Positions 8,455 through 18,289 of a stretch of 64,000 nt of DNA are shown piece by piece. Position 1 is the first letter of the stretch. Each line of letters begins with the position of its first letter. Below the pieces are notes generated by a model that saw nothing but the letters and a program-made list of their open reading frames with translations, had not been told where the DNA came from and did no database searches. The stretch comes from Bacteroidales bacterium (lineage in GTDB: Bacteria > Bacteroidota > Bacteroidia > Bacteroidales > Muribaculaceae), in the NCBI GenBank assembly GCA_015061055.1, contig SUXH01000009.1, forward strand, positions 1 through 64,000, written 5' to 3'. The translations under genes were made by a program, and so were the position numbers.

Positions 8455-10095
8455 ATGAAACGACTTTTAAGTGCAATAATATTATCGATGCCGTTTGTAT
8501 TGTCGGCACAAAGTGCAATAGATGTTTTCTCGGTGTCGCAAACCGATTTGAAGGGAACTGCAAGATTTGTGTCGATGGCAGGAGCTTTTGGCGCGTTAGG
8601 AGGCGATTTGTCGGCAGTGCAACAAAATCCGGGTGGAATCGGAGTGTATCGCCGATCGGATGTAGGATTGACGTTTAATGTAGATATGCAATCCACCGAA
8701 AGTGTTGCTCGTGAAATATCACCTAAAATAAGCCAAACAAAATGTAATATCAGCAATATCGGTTACGTAGGCACTATTGAACGCAATTCGGGATTTCTCC
8801 CATTTTTAAATTTCGGAGTGTCGTATAATCGTCCTGTATCATATAATCGTCACTATGGAGGAAAGATAAATGATTTAAAGAGTTCGCTTTCCAATTATAT
8901 TGCCGATGTAACCAATCGAGATGGTTATATGACTAAGGACTTGATCAATAACAGGTTTAACCCTTATAAAAACTCGGATGCAAGTTGGCTGAGCATTATG
9001 GCTTGCAATTCGCATATTATAAACCCTAAGGACTTTGATAACAAAGGAATAGGTTATAATTTTAAGGGATTGCTGAACGCAAGGTCTACAGGGTTTAGTG
9101 AGTATGAAGTGATTGAGGAAGGCGGTATCAATGAGTTTGATGTCAATATAGGTGGAAACATTTCAAATGTCATATATTGTGGATTTGGAGTGGGGTTTAG
9201 TGATGTCAACTTCAGTAAATACACTTATTATGGTGAGGCTATCAACAATGCTACCGTAAAGGATAATGATGGACTTGACAAGAAAGGAACTGCTTCGTGG
9301 CAACTTGAGAATTGGTTGAAAACAAGCGGATCCGGATGGAATTTCAAAATGGGTGTCATAGCTCGTCCTTGCAATGAAATACGTCTTGGTCTAGCATTTC
9401 ATTTGCCCACCCATTATTCGTTGAAAGATGAAATCCGTTCCACCATTCATTATGAGACTATTAATTCGACAGGGAATAATATGCATAGAGGATATGTGAA
9501 TGCCAACAATGGCAATACCGACGAAGTGAAGTATAAGATTAAAACACCCTGGCGGTTAAACCTTAGTGCTGCCGCTGTGTTGAGCGATAAGGCAATTATA
9601 AGCACTTCTTACGAGCGTGTGGCTTACAATATTATGTCGTTGAGCTATAGAAATGAAAATGGAGATTATGTGAAAGACATTCAATTGTCGAAGGAAGTGA
9701 GCGCGTATTACGAAGGAATGAATATTTTTCGTGTAGGAGGAGAGTACAGGCTTCTACCTACAATGAGTTTGCGCTTGGGATATGCTTATTATAATTCACC
9801 TGTGAGAAAAGATGCTATGGAAGATCGTTTGATTATCTCAACATCGGGAACCAATCCTGCCTATACGTTAGATAAAGCCACTCAATATGTAACAGGAGGT
9901 GTAGGTATAGTGGTAAAAAATATTTATGTTGATTTTGCTTATGTTTTGAAGATGCGCGAAAGCGAATACCGCGCATTCACTCCTTACAATATAGGACCAT
10001 CATACGAATCCTCTTATAAACTTACGCCGGCCCCGTCAGCCACCGTAAAGGATTATAATAATCAAATGGTGTGTACTATAGGATACAGATTTTGA
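8455..10095 (+). CDS. Outer-membrane transport protein, OmpP1/FadL/TodX family
   Basis: 546 residues with a signal peptide (cleavage after VLSAQS, near residue 20). The mature N-terminus carries the family block GTARFVSMAGAFGALGGDLS followed by AVQQNPGGIGVYR, i.e. the N-terminal hatch motif of FadL-like channels with the NPA/NPG turn. The rest alternates as amphipathic beta strands and ends in the terminal strand CTIGYRF, whose final Phe is the usual barrel-insertion signal. It would let hydrophobic compounds cross the outer membrane; Bacteroidota versions are often labelled hemin receptors without proof. It begins 33 bp after the lipocalin-repeat gene, so the two are probably cotranscribed. 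Confidence 0.88.
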   Translation: MKRLLSAIILSMPFVLSAQSAIDVFSVSQTDLKGTARFVSMAGAFGALGGDLSAVQQNPGGIGVYRRSDVGLTFNVDMQSTESVAREISPKISQTKCNISNIGYVGTIERNSGFLPFLNFGVSYNRPVSYNRHYGGKINDLKSSLSNYIADVTNRDGYMTKDLINNRFNPYKNSDASWLSIMACNSHIINPKDFDNKGIGYNFKGLLNARSTGFSEYEVIEEGGINEFDVNIGGNISNVIYCGFGVGFSDVNFSKYTYYGEAINNATVKDNDGLDKKGTASWQLENWLKTSGSGWNFKMGVIARPCNEIRLGLAFHLPTHYSLKDEIRSTIHYETINSTGNNMHRGYVNANNGNTDEVKYKIKTPWRLNLSAAAVLSDKAIISTSYERVAYNIMSLSYRNENGDYVKDIQLSKEVSAYYEGMNIFRVGGEYRLLPTMSLRLGYAYYNSPVRKDAMEDRLIISTSGTNPAYTLDKATQYVTGGVGIVVKNIYVDFAYVLKMRESEYRAFTPYNIGPSYESSYKLTPAPSATVKDYNNQMVCTIGYRF

Positions 10096-10158
10096 AATAA
10101 AAACGATATTCGCATAAGATTTATATAGAATCATAAAACAGAAAATAAAGTTTCGGAT

Positions 10159-11847
10159 ATGATAAGAAAATTAAATATAGTTCTATTATGTTGTGTTGTG
10201 GTGGCAGTGCAATCCTGCATGAACCATGGCACGATGGATAGACGTCTTTTCTATGCCGACAGCCTTGCCAACGAGGAAAAGGCTGACTATGCTATGTCGA
10301 TGCTTATGGGGGTTGACTATGATAATTTGGATGAATGGAATCGACACTATTACGACTTGTTGATAGTAAAAATAAATGATAAAACAGATAATGCTCACAA
10401 ATCGGATAGTTTGATATTGGATGTGGTCAATTATTTTAAAGATACTGATAGTTATGCCGAACTTACTGCTGCCTACTATTATGGCGGACGAGTGTATAGT
10501 GTGATTGGAAATACTCCTCAAGCACTTGATTTTTATCGTAAGGCTTATAATCGCCTCGATGACAGTCCGTCAAGTCTTAAGGGACGAATTGCCTATCAGA
10601 TGGGGCGTATAAATCTTGACCTCTACCAATTTGAAGAAGCAAAAATTAAGTTTAAGGAAGCTATCGGTTACCACGAAACGATGGGGGGTATATCCGAATT
10701 GGTATATAGTTATCGCCGGTTGGGCGAAACATTTGAACAAATTGGTGATATAGATTCGGCATATATGTATATGAAAAAAGCAAAAACCATAGCATACGAA
10801 AATGAACCATTCGGGAAAGACAATATAGGTGTAAGTGCACAAATTTCCAATTTCCACCTCAACAACTATAATGTCAAAGCTGCTGTAGTTGAATATGACT
10901 CGATATTGCCTTATTTATCGAAAGATAATACTTCAAATTATTCTATAATAGCAGGTATTAATGTGTATATGGCAAATGGCAATTTTAATCGTGCTGAAAT
11001 ATTTGCAAAGCAACTTCTTAAAACCAAATCTATTCAAAACGACAAAATAGCGTATGCAACGTTGCTTGATATTGCTCGCAACAGAAACAATTTGGACGAT
11101 GTGGCTCTATATACCATAAAATATAAGAATTGTACGGACTCTCTCGCTAAACTTTATTCATATGAAACGAAGAAACTGCGTAATACGCTATACAACTATT
11201 CAATTCGTGCCGAAGAGCATGAGATAGACTCCGATAGGCGTGTTCGTCAGAACAATATATTTATTGTTATTGTACTCCTGGTGGGTATAGGAATGGTGAG
11301 CATTGTGGGTTGGGTTATAAATCACAATCGTAAACTGAAAAGGCAATCAATAATACAGCTCAAGAGGATAGAAGAGCTTATTGCCAACTCCACCACCATT
11401 GTGATGCCTGTCGCAGAAAATGAAGAGAATCTATCGGCTACTGAACAACTGCAGGCTCGTTTTAAAGAAATTATTTCACAAGTAAATCCTAAAGAGATAA
11501 AAGTGGCTGATACTATTCTTAATTCTGAAGTATATGCAAAATTAAAACATAGCTTATACACCGATATGGAAGTGAAACCTACCGACGAAGATTGGGTGAT
11601 GCTTGATGAGGTGGTAAACCAGGCATATCCCGAATTTAAGAATAAGCTATTTGCATTAGCAAAATTGAGCGATTATGAATATAAAGTGTGTTTGCTTGTG
11701 AAATGTAAGTTCTCACCATCTGAAATGGCGGCTATTACATTCCACTCAAAGACAAGTGTGGCATCTACAAGAAGTAGATTCTGTGGTAAGTTCTTTTGCT
11801 ACAATGGTGTAGCTTCTGATGCCGATAAATTCATATTATCATTATAA
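10159..11847 (+). CDS. Membrane-anchored TPR protein with C-terminal HTH (putative regulator)
   Basis: 562 residues. The N-terminus is a lipoprotein signal ending in VQSC (Cys20). Residues about 40-330 form TPR-like helical pairs (for example AYYYGGRVYSVIGNTPQAL and AYQMGRINLDLYQFEEAKI). A membrane helix follows at about 367-388 (IFIVIVLLVGIGMVSIVGWV), then a short coiled coil. A C-terminal domain carries LSDYEYKVCLLVKCKFSPSE, AAITFHSKTSVASTRSRF and a final DKFILSL. This is the LuxR-like HTH pattern of a large Bacteroidota class of periplasmic-TPR, one-TM, cytoplasmic-HTH proteins. It probably senses an envelope signal and binds DNA, perhaps controlling its neighbours. A lipobox plus a later TM helix makes the topology uncertain. 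Confidence 0.78.
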   Translation: MIRKLNIVLLCCVVVAVQSCMNHGTMDRRLFYADSLANEEKADYAMSMLMGVDYDNLDEWNRHYYDLLIVKINDKTDNAHKSDSLILDVVNYFKDTDSYAELTAAYYYGGRVYSVIGNTPQALDFYRKAYNRLDDSPSSLKGRIAYQMGRINLDLYQFEEAKIKFKEAIGYHETMGGISELVYSYRRLGETFEQIGDIDSAYMYMKKAKTIAYENEPFGKDNIGVSAQISNFHLNNYNVKAAVVEYDSILPYLSKDNTSNYSIIAGINVYMANGNFNRAEIFAKQLLKTKSIQNDKIAYATLLDIARNRNNLDDVALYTIKYKNCTDSLAKLYSYETKKLRNTLYNYSIRAEEHEIDSDRRVRQNNIFIVIVLLVGIGMVSIVGWVINHNRKLKRQSIIQLKRIEELIANSTTIVMPVAENEENLSATEQLQARFKEIISQVNPKEIKVADTILNSEVYAKLKHSLYTDMEVKPTDEDWVMLDEVVNQAYPEFKNKLFALAKLSDYEYKVCLLVKCKFSPSEMAAITFHSKTSVASTRSRFCGKFFCYNGVASDADKFILSL

Positions 11848-11890
11848 AATTAGAACAATATTCTTACAACTAAAATAAAACAATATAATT

Positions 11891-12499
11891 ATGAAGGCCC
11901 CGGTTAAGATTATATTTCTATTAGCAAGTCTTCTTTGTGTGATGAATATAAATGCCAAAAACATCACATATGTGAAAGAATGTGAGAAGATGGATAAAGA
12001 GCAAGTGGCTGTGTATGAGTACGCAAAAAAGTTACTGCAAGATAATGGAGGTGTTGTGCTTCTACCCAATGAGATTTTTTCTATCATTGGAGATACAGCT
12101 CAATATGAAAATCCTGAAGGAAAAGTGCTGTGGGACAAGGCATATTTTAAGAGGGGACCCAATTGGAAGTGTACCCTCATAATTCCACTAAGGGCAAGAA
12201 CTCCTATAGGTGTGATGAATTCATTCCTCTATGTGCGCTCAAACAATCGCAATGTATATCATCGTTCGGTAGTAACCACCCTACCATCAAAAGATTATCT
12301 TGCAAGTAAAAGCAAAATTGACCCCGATGATAGTAAATATAGCGGGTATGCTATACACTCTAATATCGAAGGTGTATTTTTAAGAGCATTTTATTATGTA
12401 AATGGCAAGTGTAAAACCCAGATAGAAGGAGTTATGGGCAATGAAGGTGTTGTTGATTCTAAAACACAATACAACCAATCTTATAAAGTTGAATATTAG
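11891..12499 (+). CDS. Secreted protein of unknown function
   Basis: 202 residues with a signal peptide (MKAPVKIIFLLASLLCV, cleavage near NINAK at 22-24). The mature part is one compact domain with many beta-type segments (KCTLIIPLRARTPIG, NSFLYVRSNNRNVYHRS, EGVFLRAFYYVNGKC). No family is recognised. It starts 43 bp after the TPR-HTH gene on the same strand, and a strong terminator (12551-12595) follows, so it is likely the last gene of that transcript. It may be the target or partner of the regulator; this rests on position only. Confidence 0.6.
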   Translation: MKAPVKIIFLLASLLCVMNINAKNITYVKECEKMDKEQVAVYEYAKKLLQDNGGVVLLPNEIFSIIGDTAQYENPEGKVLWDKAYFKRGPNWKCTLIIPLRARTPIGVMNSFLYVRSNNRNVYHRSVVTTLPSKDYLASKSKIDPDDSKYSGYAIHSNIEGVFLRAFYYVNGKCKTQIEGVMGNEGVVDSKTQYNQSYKVEY

Positions 12500-12550
12500 A
12501 AAAACTTAATAGAAAGAATTCTTATAGAAGATATGATTTGCGTATTAATA

Positions 12551-12597
12551 AAAAGATGTCTCAACTACTGTTGTTATGTGGTTGAGACATCTTTTAC
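12551..12597 (+). terminator. Strong terminator
   Basis: Perfect 15-bp stem AAAAGATGTCTCAAC (12551-12565) / GTTGAGACATCTTTT (12581-12595) with a 15-nt loop. It closes the forward block 7003-12499 and may act in reverse for the alkaline phosphatase. Confidence 0.85.
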
Positions 12598-12647
12598 TAT
12601 TGATATTGTTGTTTATCGGGTAGCAATAAAATATAAAGACACTTATA

Positions 12648-14036
12648 TTAGAATTTTACTCCGGTAAGTTTTGCTATTTTCTTTGGGAGGTCGATATTGT
12701 TGTTGAGTCCGTTGAATATTTCGGCACCTGCACCAATAGCGTAAACAGGGGTGAAATCTCCTGAGTGTCCTGTTGTGGTCCACCCGATTCCTGTGTATCG
12801 ATTGAATATCACGAATACGATTTCGGCAAACTTATTATAAGAAAGGTAAAGGGTTTCCACCTCTTCAGTTTCTTTAGTCTTGAAAGTCTTATTGAATGCC
12901 TCTTGAATAGCTTTATCATCTTTCTCTTCAACATCAATAGGTCCATAGAAACCAAGATTAGCTTTTAGGTATTCTTTCATTTCGTTCCATTCAATAGCCT
13001 TTTCGCTATTTTGTAATTTCTTGCAATAATCTTGGAACATAGAGATTGATACTTTTTGATAATCAAGGTTCTTAAGGGTAACGCGCTTGTTGCCACGTAC
13101 ACCAAAAGTCATACCACCTGTGTTGTGGTCGGCAGTAACGATGATAAGAGTTTCATCGGGGTGTTGTAGGTAGAAATCGTAAGCAATTTTGATGCCTTCA
13201 TCAAAATTAAGAACCGATTTAACAGTACCCGGGTCGTTGGCATGAGCAATCCAATCGATGTTGCCTCCTTCAATCATCATAAAGAATTTTTCGGGAGAAT
13301 TTTTCTTCAAGTGGTTCAAGCAAGTGCGAGTGAGATAAGGTACATCAAAATTTTCGTCGCCGAGAGAGTCGACAGTGAAGCCACAATGTCCTGCACGATT
13401 AGGTTTATTGAGCATAATAATTTTGTCTTGATTTTTTACGCTTTCATAACCATCTTTACCCCACACTATTTTGTAACCTGCTTTTTTAATGAGGTCATAA
13501 AGGTCGGTTTCTTCACCTTTATTGTTGTTTCTGCTTAGTAAATTGTAACCTGCGAAAAAATTATACTCACTATCAATAATACCCTTACCTATATCGTAGT
13601 AGTGCTTGCGAGATGGTGCGTGACCGTAGAATGCACTTGGAGTAGCATCGTTAAGAGTAACGGTGGTGGCAATAGCCACGCCGTATCCGGCTTCTTTAAG
13701 TGATTTTGCGATGCTATACACAGGAACAGTATCGGGATTCATTCCCAGCATATAGTTGTTGGTTTTATGACCGGTAGAAAGTGCTGTGCCTGCTGCAGAA
13801 GAATCGGTAATGTGTCGGTTGGCTGAATAGGAAGTAGCCACTCCTACAACAGGGAATTGTAACATAGTAAGATGTTGGTCATTGCCAAGAATAGTGCGGT
13901 TGTAGGCCTCGGTAATCATAACAGAGCCAAGTCCCATACCATCTCCGATAAAGTAGAAGATATACTTGGGTGTGCCTGCTTGCATACAAATAGCAGCAGA
14001 GATACATAGTAAAAATGAAAATAATCTTGCGAACAT
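12648..14036 (-). CDS. Alkaline phosphatase (PhoA type)
   Basis: Exported phosphomonoesterase that frees inorganic phosphate from organic phosphates. 462 residues with a signal peptide (LFSFLLCISAAICMQAG). The core motifs of the alkaline phosphatase superfamily are visible: metal ligand D32 in YFIGDGMG, nucleophile S79 in TDSSAAGTA, the late metal site TADHNTGG, and the C-terminal TTGHSGDFTPVYAIG with its metal-binding His. Two zinc sites and a magnesium site are expected. It stands alone with its own promoter (14075-14082) and faces away from mscL. No Pho-box equivalent can be recognised for this phylum. Confidence 0.94.
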   Translation of the reverse strand: MFARLFSFLLCISAAICMQAGTPKYIFYFIGDGMGLGSVMITEAYNRTILGNDQHLTMLQFPVVGVATSYSANRHITDSSAAGTALSTGHKTNNYMLGMNPDTVPVYSIAKSLKEAGYGVAIATTVTLNDATPSAFYGHAPSRKHYYDIGKGIIDSEYNFFAGYNLLSRNNNKGEETDLYDLIKKAGYKIVWGKDGYESVKNQDKIIMLNKPNRAGHCGFTVDSLGDENFDVPYLTRTCLNHLKKNSPEKFFMMIEGGNIDWIAHANDPGTVKSVLNFDEGIKIAYDFYLQHPDETLIIVTADHNTGGMTFGVRGNKRVTLKNLDYQKVSISMFQDYCKKLQNSEKAIEWNEMKEYLKANLGFYGPIDVEEKDDKAIQEAFNKTFKTKETEEVETLYLSYNKFAEIVFVIFNRYTGIGWTTTGHSGDFTPVYAIGAGAEIFNGLNNNIDLPKKIAKLTGVKF

Positions 14037-14074
14037 TGTAGTTTAATAAGTTTAAATTAGTGTTTAAGTATTTG

Positions 14075-14082
14075 CAAAGGTA
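14075..14082 (-). promoter_or_regulatory. -7 box for alkaline phosphatase
   Basis: The minus strand reads TACCTTTG (TAnnTTTG), 39 bp before the start codon. Confidence 0.5.
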
Positions 14083-14095
14083 GTGTTTAAAAACA

Positions 14096-14123
14096 AAAAA
14101 ATGCCAAATTATTGGCATTTTTT
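14096..14123 (-). terminator. Terminator of mscL
   Basis: Stem of 12 bp (AAAAATGCCAA / TTGGCATTTTT core) around loop ATTA (14108-14111). It lies just after the mscL stop on the minus strand and can work in both directions. Confidence 0.8.
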
Positions 14124-14138
14124 GTATCTGAAAACGAA

Positions 14139-14570
14139 TTATTTGTTTTTCAATAAGTCGCGAATTTCAGTAAGAAGTTTTTCTTCTGCACTTGGTTCCG
14201 GTGTAGGTGCAGGAGGAGCAGGAACTTCCTCTTTTTTGCGGCTAAGTTTGCCGATAAGGCGGATAAACAAGAAGATGCAGAATGCAATGATGATAAAGTC
14301 AACAGTAGTCTGGATAAAGTTACCATAATTAAGAGTTGCTTCAGGTGAAATTACTGCCCCTGCAGCATCTTTAACTTCAGGTTTAATAACCCATTTAAGT
14401 TCTTTGAAATTTATACCTCCCATAAGAAGACCTACAGCCGGCATAAATACATCATTAACAAGCGAAGTAACGATTTTACCGAAAGCACCACCAATGATAA
14501 CACCGACAGCCATATCGATGACGTTACCCTTCATAGCGAAGTTTTTGAAATCAGTTAAAAAATTGCTCAT
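14139..14570 (-). CDS. mscL: Large-conductance mechanosensitive channel
   Basis: Inner-membrane channel that opens under membrane tension and lets solutes out during osmotic downshock. 143 residues, normal for MscL. Seen: N-terminal [27 protein letters not shown] (TM1, pore-lining, with the conserved [11 protein letters not shown]), a periplasmic loop, TM2 ([20 protein letters not shown]), and the cytoplasmic charged cluster [12 protein letters not shown] followed by the terminal helix LLTEIRDLL. Single-gene unit with its own -7 box (14629-14636) and terminator. Confidence 0.97.
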   Translation of the reverse strand: MSNFLTDFKNFAMKGNVIDMAVGVIIGGAFGKIVTSLVNDVFMPAVGLLMGGINFKELKWVIKPEVKDAAGAVISPEATLNYGNFIQTTVDFIIIAFCIFLFIRLIGKLSRKKEEVPAPPAPTPEPSAEEKLLTEIRDLLKNK

Positions 14571-14628
14571 AACTATAAAATTATTATTGATTTATATTTG
14601 TATAATATTCAATGTGTTAGTGCGGGGA

Positions 14629-14636
14629 CAAAAATA
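14629..14636 (-). promoter_or_regulatory. -7 box for mscL
   Basis: The minus strand reads TATTTTTG (TAnnTTTG), 59 bp before the mscL start. Confidence 0.45.
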
Positions 14637-14691
14637 AAGAAAAAATTCCATTATTTATGCTTGTGTAGCTGATTTTTCAAAAAAAAAGTAT

Positions 14692-14699
14692 TACTTTTG
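14692..14699 (+). promoter_or_regulatory. -7 box for gap
   Basis: TACTTTTG (TAnnTTTG), 129 bp upstream of the gap ATG. This leaves a 5' leader of about 120 nt. I see no riboswitch or attenuator fold in it. Confidence 0.5.
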
Positions 14700-14812
14700 C
14701 AAAGAAAAAGAGATTATATCGAAAAACAATCGCTAATTTTCAGTGTTTTAGGTAAGAACAAGATAAAAAAGGAAACCCTATAAAAATAGGAACTTATACT
14801 TTAACTAAATAA

Positions 14813-15838
<1,026 letters not shown>

Positions 15839-15875
15839 TTCTTTACGAATTACTTAAGAACTTAAATAAACTATT

Positions 15876-15909
15876 GGCTCGGAGCAATCACTGCTTCGAG
15901 CCTTTTTTT
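15876..15909 (+). terminator. Terminator of gap
   Basis: 11-bp GC-rich stem GGCTCGGAGCA (15876-15886) / TGCTTCGAGCC (15892-15902), 5-nt loop, followed directly by seven T. Confidence 0.92.
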
Positions 15910-15932
15910 GTGCTTAAATCTTAGCCAAAAGC

Positions 15933-15970
15933 ACAAAAAAACAGCCAATTCTCTCACCCAGAGAATTGGC
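15933..15970 (-). terminator. Terminator of the beta-barrel gene
   Basis: 11-bp stem GCCAATTCTCT (15944-15954) / AGAGAATTGGC (15960-15970) with loop CACCC. An A run at 15935-15941 gives the U tract on the minus strand. It lies 24 bp past the stop of the reverse gene. Confidence 0.88.
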
Positions 15971-15994
15971 AATGTAATATCAATGAGTTTAACC

Positions 15995-16561
15995 TTAGAA
16001 TTTCTTTGCGCCAAATGTGTAACCCACCGAAATAAATGCGTGTCGATTAGCCTTTTCTTGCCATTTATATCCTAAAGAGAATTTTACATGGCTACGAACT
16101 TTAACACTTATGCGAGGCATTACTACTAAAGAGTTGCAAGATTTAGCATAGTCAGCGTCCTTTTCTGCATACATCCAACCTAAGCCTAATCCTACAGAGA
16201 GTTCTACATATCGGCTTGTGCGATAATTGTAATTTGCAGTAGCAAGCAAGTTAGTCGACATAAAATCTTCGGTTGCATTAATTTTAAGATTTTCAAAGTT
16301 TAAAGCCTCATAGCAACGATCAAATGCAGATATACTACCATACATACCAACCTCAAGGTTCTTATTTAGTCGATAAGAAACATCAAGCGAGAACCCTCCT
16401 CCGATATCATTATGATTGAAACCTTTAAGATTAGAAGCACCGAATGTCAGCATATAGCTTGGAGTGATATTCCATTTATAATCGGCAGGTTCAAAAGCAT
16501 ATACCTTTGCCGAACACAATAACACTAATGCTGCTAAAATAAATCTTGTCACATTCTTCAT
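15995..16561 (-). CDS. Small outer-membrane beta-barrel protein
   Basis: 188 residues with a signal peptide (cleavage after AKVYA, near residue 22). The mature chain is a series of alternating beta strands: MLTFGASNLKGF, GGFSLDVSYRLNKNLEVGMYG, NLLATANYNYRTSRYVELSVG, KVRSHVKFSLGYKW, ending HAFISVGYTFGAKKF. That is about eight strands, as in OmpA/OmpW-type porin-like barrels. No specific family or ligand can be named. Single gene, convergent with gap, with its own terminator. Confidence 0.72.
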   Translation of the reverse strand: MKNVTRFILAALVLLCSAKVYAFEPADYKWNITPSYMLTFGASNLKGFNHNDIGGGFSLDVSYRLNKNLEVGMYGSISAFDRCYEALNFENLKINATEDFMSTNLLATANYNYRTSRYVELSVGLGLGWMYAEKDADYAKSCNSLVVMPRISVKVRSHVKFSLGYKWQEKANRHAFISVGYTFGAKKF

Positions 16562-16685
16562 AATGTCTTATGAATTGAGTTAATATTATATGTTGTCGGT
16601 TGTGAAATTACAAAGAATAAAGATGTTTGCCAAGAAATCCTTCCTATTTAACTATAGAATTTAGGACTTTTTGCCTAAAAAATAA

Positions 16686-16693
16686 TAAATTTG
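16686..16693 (+). promoter_or_regulatory. -7 box that rules out an upstream TTG start
   Basis: TAAATTTG (TAnnTTTG). The longest open frame would start at TTG 16691, inside this box. The true start must be the ATG at 16715. Confidence 0.6.
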
Positions 16694-16714
16694 CATTACA
16701 TAAACTTCATAGTG

Positions 16715-17194
16715 ATGAAAAAGACATTGACAGCTGAAGAAATAGAAGAGCGTGTGGCGCGCGGAGTAGAGCTTTTTAAGAGTGGATATAACTGCGCACA
16801 AGCAGTTGTGGGAGCATTTGCCGACCTATATGAAGTGCCACAAGACCTTGCACTAAGAATGAGTGCTTCGTTTGGTGGAGGAATGGGAAGAATGCGTCTC
16901 ACTTGTGGTGCGGCGAGCGGAATGTTTATGCTTGCAGGACTTGAAAACGGCTGTTCAACAACCGAAAGTCCGGAAAAGCGTGCTGAGAACTATGCTCTCG
17001 TACAAGAACTTGCTGCAATGTTCAAGGAAGAAAATGGTTCGCTAACTTGTGCCGAGTTGTTGGGTTTGCGTAGTGGAAAGGCAGAGGTTCCTGTGCCAAG
17101 CGAACGCACGAAGGAGTATTACAAGGCTCGTCCTTGTGCTATGATGGTGGAAAGTGCATGTCGCATCTTTGCCGAAAAGGTTCTCAAGAGATAA
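16715..17194 (+). CDS. C-GCAxxG-C-C family protein (probable redox protein)
   Basis: 160-residue cytoplasmic protein of the C_GCAxxG_C_C family. The conserved Cys pattern is visible: Cys27 in SGYNCAQAV, LTCGAASGMFM (the GCAxxG-like motif, here CGAASG), a later LTCAELLG, and the pair in ARPCAMMVESAC. The Gly-rich SASFGGGMGRMRLTCG is also typical. Family members are predicted to be redox-active or metal-binding and often lie beside redox enzymes; here the gene is alone, so the context says nothing about the substrate. The start at ATG 16715 is chosen because the upstream TTG is inside the promoter box. It converges with pldA across 15 bp. Confidence 0.85.
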   Translation: MKKTLTAEEIEERVARGVELFKSGYNCAQAVVGAFADLYEVPQDLALRMSASFGGGMGRMRLTCGAASGMFMLAGLENGCSTTESPEKRAENYALVQELAAMFKEENGSLTCAELLGLRSGKAEVPVPSERTKEYYKARPCAMMVESACRIFAEKVLKR

Positions 17195-17209
17195 ATCGGC
17201 TCAGTCGAA

Positions 17210-18055
17210 TCAATATTCACTGAACCACTTAGGCTTGATAACGAAGCCCAAACGAATGCGAGAATGATATTGGTTGTAATCGATAAGACTTTCGCCATAT
17301 CCATTGTAGTATTGCAAGAATAGATATTGGTTCTCTTGCTTGAACATACGGAAATTAAGTTCGATGATAGTGTTGAAGTTCAGATTCCACCCTTTTCGTT
17401 TCACTACGGTTACCGCCATTCCGTAGCGTTTGTCGCGACTCATTACTTGTATACCATTTTGGTATATACCACAGTACTTAAGTATATCCTTGTTGTGTTT
17501 TCCGTCGATGATAGGAATCCAATATTTTGCGTGAATCATAAATTGCGGACTGATGTAGAACGAACCACATAGTGATATGCGATTCCAACTGCGAGAGTAG
17601 ATAGAATCTTTACCATTACTTTCGTGTTCAAGCAGTAATGATGCCTTGCCCACTATCCTATCTTTTGCTATCAATAATTTACTAAATCCTACTCCGGGAT
17701 TGAAATTGAAGTCGTGAACTGGCATAGAATTTTCAAATACGTTCCAGAACACCTTTTGATTGTAGAATATAAAGAAATAAGAGTTGAATGGCAACTTACT
17801 CTTTGTAAGGCGTTGTGCTATGCTCACTTGAAATTTTATATCGCTATTTGTAGTCGAAGGTCGACTGCCCAAAGTAGTACCTGCTATGAAATAGTTGTCT
17901 TTGTACAAAGAAAAATATGATCCGCGGTCGAATTCGTTACGTACGCTATCTTCATTGAAATTATTATCAGAGGTTTTAACAATCTGAGCTTGAATGGAAT
18001 AAGCGCTGATTGCCAAAATAACGAATAATATGTAACGATATATAATGTGACTCAT
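17210..18055 (-). CDS. pldA: Outer-membrane phospholipase A (OMPLA)
   Basis: Integral outer-membrane enzyme that hydrolyses acyl chains of phospholipids mislocalised to the outer leaflet. Seen in order: signal peptide (ILFVILAISAYSIQAQ), KFQVSIAQRL, the first-strand block FNSYFFIFYNQKVFWNVF, the catalytic region LLLEHESNG (His144, Ser146) and SRSWNR (Asn158) in 281-residue numbering, and the C-terminal FLQYYNGYGESLIDYN. All are OMPLA hallmarks; the His-Ser-Asn spacing equals that of the E. coli enzyme. The start at 18055 (MSHIIYRY) gives a normal signal peptide; 18103 would add 16 residues that lie too near the promoter box. Single gene with its own promoter. Confidence 0.9.
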   Translation of the reverse strand: MSHIIYRYILFVILAISAYSIQAQIVKTSDNNFNEDSVRNEFDRGSYFSLYKDNYFIAGTTLGSRPSTTNSDIKFQVSIAQRLTKSKLPFNSYFFIFYNQKVFWNVFENSMPVHDFNFNPGVGFSKLLIAKDRIVGKASLLLEHESNGKDSIYSRSWNRISLCGSFYISPQFMIHAKYWIPIIDGKHNKDILKYCGIYQNGIQVMSRDKRYGMAVTVVKRKGWNLNFNTIIELNFRMFKQENQYLFLQYYNGYGESLIDYNQYHSRIRLGFVIKPKWFSEY

Positions 18056-18088
18056 ATTTATGGTAAATATGGATTTATCATAGAGTTG

Positions 18089-18096
18089 CAAAATTA
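18089..18096 (-). promoter_or_regulatory. -7 box for pldA
   Basis: The minus strand reads TAATTTTG (TAnnTTTG), 34 bp before the start at 18055. Confidence 0.5.
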
Positions 18097-18192
18097 TAAA
18101 CAATATTTGATAAATAAAATTTCAATATCACCCTATTTTTTGTAAAAATAAGACCAGATAAAGAGATTTTGTGAGTTTTAAACAAATAGATT

Positions 18193-18276
18193 AATATCCC
18201 TTTCAAGGAAAACAATTGGGAGTAGACGGTGATAATTTTGCAGGTGGAATCGGGACCGATATAGAAATTATTGTTT
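18193..18276 (+). pseudogene. Possible 3' remnant of a lost gene before the capsid pair
   Basis: In one frame this stretch reads YPFQGKQLGVDGDNFAGGIG and then TDIEIIV and a stop, just 13 bp before the ATG of the next gene. The composition looks like a protein C-terminus (Gly/Asp turns, closing beta strand) rather than random AT-rich spacer, but an in-frame stop precedes it and no start is seen. The same bases contain a perfect promoter box (18233-18240), so it may simply be promoter DNA. Low confidence. Confidence 0.25.
18233..18240 (+). promoter_or_regulatory. -7 box for the capsid gene pair
   Basis: TAATTTTG (TAnnTTTG), 49 bp before the ATG at 18290. If used, the orphan capsid cassette has its own host-type promoter. 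Confidence 0.45.
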
Positions 18277-18289
18277 AACTTTCAAAATT

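Noticed and set aside
8208-8756. 182-residue reverse frame across the junction of two forward genes
   Set aside because: Antisense to the signal peptide of the FadL-like protein and the end of the lipocalin-repeat gene.
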